Assembly: GCA_035279385.1 (NCBI GenBank)
Contig: DATEHZ010000157.1
Coordinates: forward strand, 1 to 20,246
Source: DATGJX01 sp035279385
GTDB taxonomy: Bacteria > Vulcanimicrobiota > Vulcanimicrobiia > Vulcanimicrobiales > Vulcanimicrobiaceae
Direction of reading: 5' to 3'
DNA length: 20,246 nucleotides
Part shown: in pieces, positions 14,571 to 20,246 of the stretch
Position numbering within the stretch: position 1 is the stretch's first letter
How the letters are laid out: every line of letters begins with the position of its first letter
Program-made: the position numbers and the translations under genes
Notes under the pieces: generated by a model
The model's input: the letters and a program-made list of their open reading frames with translations, nothing else
The model's database searches: none
Told to the model about the DNA's origin: nothing

Positions 14571-14631
14571 TTTTGTCTTGGAGGTCCAAACCCGGCCGAC
14601 TGCCAATAGTGGTCGCCGGTCCAATGGCGAT

Positions 14632-14708
14632 GGCGCTGTAGCTCAGTTGGTTAGAGCGCCGCCCTGTCACGGCGGAGGTCGTGGGTTCGAGCCCCATCAG
14701 CGTCGCCA
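14632..14708 (+). tRNA. tRNA-Asp (anticodon GTC)
   Basis: Cloverleaf with acceptor GGCGCTG/CAGCGTC (one G-T pair), D-arm GCTC...GAGC, anticodon stem CCGCC/GGCGG with loop CTGTCAC (anticodon GTC), T-arm GTGGG-TTCGAGC-CCCAT (one G-T pair at its base), discriminator G and encoded CCA. It lies 61 bases after tRNA-Val and is probably on the same transcript. Confidence 0.97.
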
Positions 14709-14745
14709 TTTTTCCCTCGAGAGTGCTACCTCTACGGGGATAAAG

Positions 14746-14777
14746 AAAAAAGCCCTGATTTTGTCGGGGCTTTTTTT
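14746..14777 (+). terminator. Rho-independent terminator after the tRNAs
   Basis: AAAAAAGCCCTGA pairs with TCGGGGCTTTTTT across a 5-base loop (one T-G pair), followed by T. It ends the tRNA transcript 38 bases after tRNA-Asp. Confidence 0.9.
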
Positions 14778-14886
14778 ATTGTCGTCTTCTTGCAATAAAG
14801 CGAATGCGCCGGCAGGTCGTACCGGTGCTCGCGTTTCGGCGATGAGGTTCCCCGCGGTTTTTCCTGAGCCGGTCCGGCTTAGGCCG

Positions 14887-15033
14887 TTAATCCGAGCGTC
14901 GTCGGCGTTCACGCGAAAGCGAAAGCACGACTGCGACGACGCCTGCGACTACGATCAGGCCGACGATGACAAGCAGTTGTACCGAAACGCCGTAGGCCAC
15001 AACCGGCTCAGGGGTCGGAGTTGGTGACGGCAT
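14887..15033 (-). CDS. Small single-span membrane protein with PEP-like anchor
   Basis: A 48-codon ORF from ATG 15033 to TAA 14887-14889. It has a Pro/Thr linker, MPSPTPTPEP, one strongly hydrophobic span (QLLVIVGLIVVAGVVAVVLS) and a basic end, RERRRRSD. Positive charges after the span predict a cytoplasmic C-terminus. The order Pro-Glu-Pro, hydrophobic helix, Arg cluster resembles C-terminal surface-anchor signals such as PEP-CTERM, though as a free-standing ORF it would be only the anchor. No Shine-Dalgarno is seen, so it could be the surviving 3' end of a larger surface-protein gene. The coding pattern of the hydrophobic stretch is convincing; the start is not. Confidence 0.5.
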   Translation of the reverse strand: MPSPTPTPEPVVAYGVSVQLLVIVGLIVVAGVVAVVLSLSRERRRRSD

Positions 15034-15166
15034 TGCATACTTGTACGGTCTGAGGAGCCGGCGTCCTGTTCTGCCGACTCCCGTAGACTTCGACGGCGTA
15101 ACGATTCAAGAACTGTTCGCGGCCGCTCAGGTCTTTTGGCGTTATCCGTCATTTTGCTAAAGCCAT
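15008..15166 (-). pseudogene. Possible decayed coding fragment upstream of the anchor ORF
   Basis: In one minus-strand frame the sequence reads MALAK, a TGA (15149-15151), then 46 open codons including SGREQFLNRYAVEVYG and TPAPQTVQVCNAV before a TGA at 15008-15010. The codons favour G or C at third positions more than the other frames here. The end overlaps the small anchor ORF in another frame. A nonsense and a frameshift mutation in one former gene would explain this; chance is the alternative. Confidence 0.25.
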
Positions 15167-15252
15167 CGAGAAGAAGCCCCGATGCAGGCGCCGGGGATTC
15201 TCATTTGGACGTTCGGAGAGAAACCTTCCGCCGTCAGCGAATAAGGTACTCG

Positions 15253-15266
15253 TCTCGGTGCCGAGA
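15253..15266. promoter_or_regulatory. Palindrome before the DUF4760-like gene
   Basis: TCTCGG-TG-CCGAGA, a perfect 6+2+6 inverted repeat, ends four bases before the GGAGG ribosome binding site (15270-15274). It could be an operator or a small hairpin controlling translation; nothing else supports this. Confidence 0.3.
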
Positions 15267-15285
15267 TGCGGAGGTTGGACAGAAG

Positions 15286-15858
15286 ATGCCGCTGTCAGAA
15301 TGGGTGCCGACAATCGTTCCGGTCATCACGTTGCTTGTGGTAGCCGTCACCGCGTACGCGGCGCTTCGTCAGATCCGCCACCTGCGTGCTGCGAATGAAA
15401 CTCTCGCGCTTTTGGAGCTAAATAAAGCCGCAAACACGCATCAGTATGAAGAGTCGCGCCGTTACGTTCATGGACAACTTCGCAAGGATATAGAAGACAA
15501 AGCGCTGCGGCAACGGTATCTTCAGCCACTTGACGGCGATCGCGGTCCGATTGGACGGGCCGCACCCTACAGCGATTTCTTTGAAGAAGTCGGTGGTCTC
15601 GTCTTCACAAAAGCGATCGACCTTGATATCGTCATGCGCTGCTTCGATTTCGAATATGCATGGAACGATGCGCGACGATTCGTTCGGCTCGAACGGGAGC
15701 GTAGGGGAAACGACATACGGCTTTACGAGATGTTTGAAGCGCTCGCGATGACACAGCGTCGATACCGTGAACGCCGTGGCGGTTCCTCGTTCTATCCGGT
15801 CGGCTTGCCGAGGGACCCGGAAACGACCAAAACGGGCACGCCGTCGTCTGAGCCGTGA
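15286..15858 (+). CDS. Membrane-anchored protein, DUF4760-like
   Basis: From ATG 15286 (GGAGG 11 bases upstream) the protein has 190 residues. One N-terminal membrane span (VPTIVPVITLLVVAVTAYAA, about 7-26) is followed by a cytoplasmic, mainly helical, charged domain. Elements such as DFFEEVGGLVFTKAIDLDIV, FDFEYAWNDARRFVRLERE and RLYEMFEAL resemble the DUF4760 group of short membrane-anchored proteins of unknown role, sometimes found in accessory regions. An extension upstream to 15136 is open but has no similarity or ribosome binding site. The codon use is less GC-biased than its neighbours, and it lies just past two tRNA genes, so recent acquisition is possible. It converges on the beta-sandwich lipoprotein gene with a 3-base gap and no visible terminator between them. 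Confidence 0.65.
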   Translation: MPLSEWVPTIVPVITLLVVAVTAYAALRQIRHLRAANETLALLELNKAANTHQYEESRRYVHGQLRKDIEDKALRQRYLQPLDGDRGPIGRAAPYSDFFEEVGGLVFTKAIDLDIVMRCFDFEYAWNDARRFVRLERERRGNDIRLYEMFEALAMTQRRYRERRGGSSFYPVGLPRDPETTKTGTPSSEP

Positions 15859-15861
15859 GTG

Positions 15862-17379
15862 CTAGAAATTTGAGACCAGCGCAGTCGCTACCGACCAGAT
15901 TTGCAGCGGACCGAGACCCACGTTCACGACCTTGATCGCGTAAACGCCGCTTTGGGTTATCGGCGCGTCGAGTACGGCGACTCCGGTAGACGTATTTACT
16001 GTTTGAACGACCGCACCGCTCGGGTCGATCAACAGCAATTGAATCGGCGCGGCGATGTTCGACTCGGCCACAATCGAGATGGCCTGAGTTCCCGCTCCGA
16101 GCGCGATGCTGTTAACGGCCGCTTGACCTTGTGACAGGTTGAAATTCATTTTGGACGTGCTGCCGGGATACGCGGACGGCGTTCCGACCGGCGTTGCATT
16201 ATCGAGACAGAAGCCGTCGATATACACGCCGTCGTGCAGCGGCTGAATCTCGAGCGTGTGCTGACCGTTCGTAGTTATTCCATAACTGTAGCTCTTCGAT
16301 GCACCGAATACCGGCGAGCGGTCCGAGCCTGATGATCCGTTGTAGTTCACCGGTCCCATGTCTTGGCCGTCCACAAAGACTTCAGCGCTGCCGCCTTTCG
16401 TGCTGGTCGCGTAGAAATAGCGGATCGTTCCGGTCTGCGCGGCCGGCGTACTGAAGTTCACGATGGCGGTGTGTTGATTGTTTCCGCCCTCGTTCAGACG
16501 GAAGTGACCCGCGCTCGCGTCGGAGTCGTCGATCGAATGCCAGCCGTTGGAATAAGCGATGTGCGAGTCGTCGTCCTCGACCATCGTGCCGCTGCAAGAC
16601 GCTGCGGCCGCAGTCGACGTTTGAATCGTGATGTTGTCGATGCCGAGCGTCCACGAACCATAGCTGGGATAAAACGTTCCGGGTGCGTAGTAGCCGACGC
16701 TCGTCGCGTCAACTTGCGAGAGGAACGTTGCCCATTCCGCATCGGTTGCGGGCGTACCGTCCCCGTGTCTGAAGACCCAGCCGGGCGGAATGACGCCGCC
16801 GCGAGCATCGATCGCAAACGTATAGCGGGTCCAGCCGACGGGCGGTTTGGCAATAATAGGCGTCGTGTACGTCGCGGAATAGGTGACGGAGAAGCCCGTG
16901 CTATCCATCTGCAGAAGCTGCATTGTAACCGGCCGCCCCGTGGAAGGCCAACTTCCCGATTGCAGAATGTCGAGATCGACGCCGAACGTGGTTACGCCCG
17001 CGGCCGTCCAGTCGCCGACAAAGACGCTGTTTTCTTTGTACGTGTCGTTGTAGCCGGGCTGAAAGCGCGCGGACGCCGTGCCCCACGTTGGAATCGACGA
17101 CGGAAACCCGCCCTGCTGCAGATACGCGCCGAACGGTATTCCGCCGCCGAGCGGACTGCCGCCGGCGGGTTCGATGGTGCGGGGAACGCTAAAACTTGCG
17201 ATCCATTTGCCGACATCCGTCCCGTCGTCATACGTTTCGGTAAAACTTTGGGACGCGGCGGTTGACGTTGAAAAGCGAGTGAATGGAAGTGACGATTCAT
17301 GCCGGCCGCCGCAAGAGGAACACATCGCCGCAACGGCAAGCGCCAGGAGAGCGCGTTTCGTTACGATTAACGCGTCCAC
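15862..17379 (-). CDS. Secreted beta-sandwich lipoprotein, possible carbohydrate-binding
   Basis: About 505 residues from the GTG at 17379: a hydrophobic N-terminus (RALLALAVAAMCSSC) with Cys residues suited to lipidation, then three apparent beta-rich parts. Part one (about 45-235) contains YDDGTDVGKW, GDWTAAGVTTFGVDLDIL and WTRYTFAIDARGG, resembling laminin-B-like or galactose-binding modules. Part two (about 260-400) runs from DDDSHIAYSNGWHSIDDSDA to QHTLEIQPLHDGVYIDGF, similar in layout to ligand-binding beta-sandwiches that end HTL-x-I...V-IDG. Part three (about 415-505) resembles a pre-peptidase-type sandwich (GVYAIKVVNVG). There is no catalytic motif. The start overlaps the end of the kelch gene by 13 bases, so the two are translated together and probably act together at the cell surface. 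Domain names are inference from layout. Confidence 0.75.
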   Translation of the reverse strand: MDALIVTKRALLALAVAAMCSSCGGRHESSLPFTRFSTSTAASQSFTETYDDGTDVGKWIASFSVPRTIEPAGGSPLGGGIPFGAYLQQGGFPSSIPTWGTASARFQPGYNDTYKENSVFVGDWTAAGVTTFGVDLDILQSGSWPSTGRPVTMQLLQMDSTGFSVTYSATYTTPIIAKPPVGWTRYTFAIDARGGVIPPGWVFRHGDGTPATDAEWATFLSQVDATSVGYYAPGTFYPSYGSWTLGIDNITIQTSTAAAASCSGTMVEDDDSHIAYSNGWHSIDDSDASAGHFRLNEGGNNQHTAIVNFSTPAAQTGTIRYFYATSTKGGSAEVFVDGQDMGPVNYNGSSGSDRSPVFGASKSYSYGITTNGQHTLEIQPLHDGVYIDGFCLDNATPVGTPSAYPGSTSKMNFNLSQGQAAVNSIALGAGTQAISIVAESNIAAPIQLLLIDPSGAVVQTVNTSTGVAVLDAPITQSGVYAIKVVNVGLGPLQIWSVATALVSNF

Positions 17380-19379
17380 GTGTCGTTCAAGTACCCGTCG
17401 CTGCCGCTTCCGCCGAATAGCACCGCCGCGCCTGAAGTTTGATCGAACGAAAGCGCGGCAAAGTCGCGTGACGGCGGTCCCGATGCACTCAGGCGGCGCC
17501 ACGTTCCTCCGGCGAAAAGCCAGCTGTCGGACAGCGTTCCGTTACTGCTCAGACCGCCGTACAGCAGCACCCCGCCCAACGCGGGATCGTAGGTCATGCT
17601 TGCCTCGTAACGCGCCGGTGGAGATGCGGAAGGGTGAAGATCGATCCACGTCGAGCCGTTCCACGCCCACGTGTCCGAAAGATAGATCGGATTTCCAGCG
17701 CTATCGTAGCCTTCGCCTCCGAACAGCACCGGTTCGTGCAAGTCGGGATCGTAGATGGAAACCGCACCGTATCGCGGACCCGGCGTCGTCGCCGGCTGGA
17801 GCTGCGTCCAGGTTTGACCGTTCCACGCCCACGTATCCTCGAGCGTGTTGAGATCGGCGAAACCGCCGTACAGAATCACGCGACCGTTGGACGGATCGTC
17901 GGCCATCGTCGCGAGCGATCGCCGCGACGGAAATGTCGAAGTAAGCGCGTGCGTCCACGTACCGTTCCACGTCCACGTGTCGTCGCAGAGATGATTGGGA
18001 TTGCTCGGCGGATTCAGCGAGCTCGTGCAGCTCGTGGGCGAGGTGCCCTGGCCGCCGTACACCACGACGACGCCGCGCGAAGAATCGTACGCGGATGCGG
18101 CGGCGAATCGCGCCGGCGGCGAACCGCTCCCAGACTGTTCGCTCCAATTTGCTGCCGAGTACACCCACGTGTCGGACAAAAATCCGTCTCCGCCATATCC
18201 GCCGAAGAGCAGCAATCCGTGTGAGGACGCCGCGACGAATGACGCGCCCGAGCGCGGTTGCGGCAATCCCGGCGTATCGTGTCGATCCCACGACGCGCCG
18301 TTCCAGCTCCAGGTGTCGTCGAGGAATCCGCCCGACGGATAATTGTTGCAGCAGCCGCCCATGAGGACCGGTGCCGAGATCGCGCCGTCATACGCCGACG
18401 CCATGTCGTATCGCGCCGCCGGGCTCGACGCGGGAAGCGCAACCGCCGACCACGACGTTCCGTTCCACGTCCACGTGTCGTTCAGCGCTTCTCCGCCCGG
18501 CACGATGGCTTGATGCGGAAGAAGCCCCACCAGCGTGTTATTCGTGTAACCGCCGAACAGCACGAGGGTTCCGTTGCTCTGCGGTTCCAGCGCAGCACCT
18601 TGCCGCGCAGTCGGTCCAACGGTGGAAACTTGCTGCCAATTCGAGCCGTCGAACGTCCATGTGTCGCCGACGAGCGCTGCACCCATCGTCAGACCGCCGA
18701 AAAGCACCAGCTGTTTGCCCGGACCGTAATAGGCAAGAGATGCATCGTAACGGCCCGGCGGGCTAGCCGTCGTCGCGATCTGCCGCCAAGCCGTACCGTT
18801 CCAGCTCCACGTGTCTGCTAAGAAATCGGTCGTTCCAAGGCCGCCGAATAAAATGAGGGTTCCGGTGACGGGATCGTATTCGAGCGACGCGCGCGTGCGC
18901 GGCGGCGGGGCCACCGGCGTTTGCACGAGCGTCCAGCGCGACCCGTTCCACGTCCACGTGTCGTTCAAATAACCGATGGTGCTGGACGGATCTCCGCCAA
19001 AGAGCACGATGTTTCCGGACGCCGGATCGTAGGCCATCGCGGCACCCGTGCGCGGCGATGGCGCGCTGTGCGGAAATTGCCGGCTCCAACGGCTTGCATC
19101 CCACGTCCACGTGTCTTGCTGAACGCCGGCGCTGTTATTGCCGCCGAAGAGAACCAGGACATGCCGGCCGGAATCGTAGGCCATCGCCGCGCCCTCGCGA
19201 TCCGAGAGGGTGGCCGGAATTTGCATTTGCCAGCCGCCGACGGATGAAGAACTTGCCGTGGTTCTCCCGCCTCCAAAACCGCTCGCAGGCGGAGTCATTC
19301 CTCCGCGGCCGGCGCAAGACGACGCAGTTAGGGCGGCCACAATACAAAGAAGCCACCTGAGGATGCTCGTGGTTCTCAT
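17367..19379 (-). CDS. Kelch-repeat lipoprotein, 12 repeats
   Basis: About 670 residues from ATG 19379. The N-terminus (SILRWLLCIVAALTASSCAG) is a signal with a loose lipobox. The remainder is 12 kelch-type repeats of about 50 residues, each with the pattern R-x-x-A-x-x-x-Y-D, a hydrophobic strand, LFGG, then DTWxWNGxxW. Repeats end in DTWTWDASRW, DTWTWNGSRW, DTWSWNGTAW, DTWTFDGSNW and so on; the last stops at DTWTR. The leading GGWQMQIP supplies the missing final strand, a typical propeller closure. Twelve units suggest two six-bladed or one large beta-propeller. The conserved words repeat in the DNA as ccacgtccacgtgtc. Such proteins bind partners or glycans outside the cell. The start is chosen at Met25 of the open frame because GGGGAG lies just upstream and the signal peptide begins there. 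Confidence 0.88.
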   Translation of the reverse strand: MRTTSILRWLLCIVAALTASSCAGRGGMTPPASGFGGGRTTASSSSVGGWQMQIPATLSDREGAAMAYDSGRHVLVLFGGNNSAGVQQDTWTWDASRWSRQFPHSAPSPRTGAAMAYDPASGNIVLFGGDPSSTIGYLNDTWTWNGSRWTLVQTPVAPPPRTRASLEYDPVTGTLILFGGLGTTDFLADTWSWNGTAWRQIATTASPPGRYDASLAYYGPGKQLVLFGGLTMGAALVGDTWTFDGSNWQQVSTVGPTARQGAALEPQSNGTLVLFGGYTNNTLVGLLPHQAIVPGGEALNDTWTWNGTSWSAVALPASSPAARYDMASAYDGAISAPVLMGGCCNNYPSGGFLDDTWSWNGASWDRHDTPGLPQPRSGASFVAASSHGLLLFGGYGGDGFLSDTWVYSAANWSEQSGSGSPPARFAAASAYDSSRGVVVVYGGQGTSPTSCTSSLNPPSNPNHLCDDTWTWNGTWTHALTSTFPSRRSLATMADDPSNGRVILYGGFADLNTLEDTWAWNGQTWTQLQPATTPGPRYGAVSIYDPDLHEPVLFGGEGYDSAGNPIYLSDTWAWNGSTWIDLHPSASPPARYEASMTYDPALGGVLLYGGLSSNGTLSDSWLFAGGTWRRLSASGPPSRDFAALSFDQTSGAAVLFGGSGSDGYLNDTWTR

Positions 19380-19560
19380 TGCTCCCCGAGCATACGAGTC
19401 GAGCAAATCGAGAACCATACTCCAAACTGAGTAGGACTCGACCAGAAGCATGAACTCGTGCTTTACGAGCGAGCGCGTTTTAGCGCTGAAGCGAGCGGGA
19501 ATTCCTGCGAAACATAATCCAGTTCGCTCGCCAAGTCTACTTATGCCGAAGGAGACTCAC

Positions 19561-20136
19561 ATGGCCTCACGTGTCACTTGCGCGTTCGCTCTGGTCGCGT
19601 TCACCTTTACTGCCGTGGGGTGTTCGGGTGCTTCACGATCCGGACCGTCCGCCATCCCGCAAACCGCACAGACCCGAACGGCGCAGGCCGTAACTCCGCA
19701 CGCCTCGACGAATCCCACACAAAATATTCCAATTACCGGTACCGCTCCGAATAGCACATTCAGCGGTACTTTTAGCATTTCGAGATTCGTATCCCAGCGC
19801 GGCGTGTTATATGCAGCCGGTACCTTGGCCGGAACGCTTACGAACACCGCGACGGGTGTCACGCAAACGGTGAATCAGGCCGTTCAAATTCCCGTCACCT
19901 CGGTAGATCCGTCGTGCACGATTCTGACGCTGACACTCGGCCCGCTCGACCTCAACCTGCTCGGGCTGATGGTGCATCTCAATCAAGTCGTTTTGACGAT
20001 CACGGCACAGCAAGGCCCCGGCAATCTGCTCGGCAACCTGCTGTGCGCAATAACGAATCTGCTCAACGGCGGCGCGCCGCTGACGTCGATAACGCACCTC
20101 TTGAACCAGATACTTTCAATCCTGAGCCGCTTATAG
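19561..20136 (+). CDS. Secreted Leu-rich lipoprotein of an uncharacterised family
   Basis: A 191-residue protein from ATG 19561, with AAGGAG (19549-19554) six bases upstream. The N-terminus is a lipoprotein signal (FALVAFTFTAVGC, Cys21), followed by a Ser/Thr/Pro/Gln-rich linker to about residue 55. A beta-rich part contains FSGTFSISRFVSQRGVLYAA and GTLTNTATGV. The C-terminal 75 residues are strikingly hydrophobic and Leu/Asn-rich: LTLGPLDLNLLGLMVHLNQV, then GPGNLLGNLLCAITNLL, ending LLNQILSILSRL. I recall this LGPLDLNLLGL...GNLLGNLLCA pattern from many unnamed bacterial proteins, but no function is known. Despite its hydrophobicity, the spacing of polar residues suggests strands or amphipathic helices rather than membrane spans. 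It diverges from the kelch gene. Confidence 0.85.
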   Translation: MASRVTCAFALVAFTFTAVGCSGASRSGPSAIPQTAQTRTAQAVTPHASTNPTQNIPITGTAPNSTFSGTFSISRFVSQRGVLYAAGTLAGTLTNTATGVTQTVNQAVQIPVTSVDPSCTILTLTLGPLDLNLLGLMVHLNQVVLTITAQQGPGNLLGNLLCAITNLLNGGAPLTSITHLLNQILSILSRL

Positions 20137-20162
20137 CACGCGCCGTACCAACGACATAAGCA

Positions 20163-20190
20163 GAAGGGCGCCGATGCCGCGGCGCCCTTC
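20163..20190. terminator. Strong hairpin, possible bidirectional terminator
   Basis: Perfect 11-base arms (GAAGGGCGCCG, 20163-20173, and complement, 20180-20190) with a 6-base loop, 26 bases after the lipoprotein stop. No long T run follows on either strand, so intrinsic termination is likely but not certain. Confidence 0.6.
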
Positions 20191-20210
20191 CTGCTGTTCG
20201 GTGGCTAGTG

Positions 20211-20246
20211 TCACTTCCCTGCACCAAAAACGTACAGCTGCGAAGT
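20211..20246 (-). CDS. Possible 3' end of a minus-strand gene
   Basis: The minus strand from the right edge reads TSQLYVFGAGK followed by TGA (20211-20213). The short peptide looks like the end of a beta-propeller or secreted protein, and the hairpin at 20163-20190 would sit at the right place for convergent termination. Only eleven codons are visible, so this is tentative. Confidence 0.3.
   Translation of the reverse strand, partial: TSQLYVFGAGK

Noticed and set aside
14496..14708. tRNA 3' end as an attachment site for an integrated element
   Set aside because: No integrase and no repeat of the tRNA end within the window; kept only as a weak hypothesis about the following patch.
14578..15027. 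Plus-strand open frame across tRNA-Asp and its terminator
   Set aside because: It would translate through a tRNA gene and a terminator hairpin; composition is not protein-like.
15177..15212. Bulged hairpin around ccccg...cgggg as a possible riboswitch
   Set aside because: Only short arms with a bulge and no conserved riboswitch core; not listed as a feature.
16363..17265. Plus-strand open frame of 300 codons opposite the beta-sandwich lipoprotein gene
   Set aside because: Arg-rich, without motifs or ribosome binding site; a shadow of the GC-rich gene on the other strand.
1..20246. CRISPR array or insertion sequence
   Set aside because: No regularly spaced direct repeats outside coding repeats, and no transposase-like frame was seen on either strand.

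Overview
The window is a gene-dense, high-GC bacterial chromosome segment. It has lipoproteins with lipobox signals, the MEP-pathway enzyme IspH, many GTG starts and recognisable sigma70-type promoters. The style (kelch-repeat lipoproteins, a Leu-rich secreted lipoprotein, a bacterial TopIB operon, a YaaH-type carrier) recalls uncultured soil lineages such as Candidatus Eremiobacterota/WPS-2. That assignment is an impression from protein style, not shown by a marker gene. No phage, insertion sequence or CRISPR array is visible.

Layout. (1) 1-1850, minus strand: a divergent Nramp-family carrier followed by the 5' part of an S1-domain RNA-binding protein that runs off the left edge. (2) 1957-6633, plus strand: a probable operon of MFS exporter, YihY/BrkB membrane protein, HerA-like ATPase and IspH. 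It ends in a tiny remnant of a zinc alcohol dehydrogenase with its middle deleted (6669-6829). (3) 6826-8334, minus: a GH18-like lipoprotein and a DUF2231 membrane protein, separated by a clear terminator. Diverging from them is a CX5R phosphatase-like gene (8413-8862), which shares a bidirectional terminator with tRNA-Val(GAC). (4) 9092-10349: a YaaH/acetate-type carrier on the minus strand, divergent from a self-contained plus-strand unit (promoter, palindrome, ribosome binding site, 43-codon ORF, terminator), then a second 50-codon ORF. (5) 10329-14388, minus: a tightly overlapped operon of thioesterase, DUF488, topoisomerase IB, TPR protein and GNAT acetyltransferase. (6) 14444-14777, plus: promoter, tRNA-Val(CAC), tRNA-Asp(GTC), terminator. 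(7) 14887-15858: a small accessory-looking patch with a 48-residue single-span protein, possible gene debris and a membrane-anchored DUF4760-like protein of less GC-biased codon use. (8) 15862-19379, minus: a 12-repeat kelch lipoprotein overlapping a beta-sandwich lipoprotein. Divergent from them (19561-20136) is a Leu-rich lipoprotein of an uncharacterised type. The right edge may hold the last codons of a minus-strand gene.

No single previously unknown multi-gene system stands out. The best candidates for novelty are the self-contained small-ORF unit at 9893-10163, the alcohol dehydrogenase remnant at 6669-6829, the PEP-like anchor ORF at 14887-15033, and the pair of surface lipoprotein loci at the right end. 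No stretch longer than 300 bases lacks a gene. The intergenic pieces 14709-14886, 15034-15285 and 19380-19560 hold only the elements listed.
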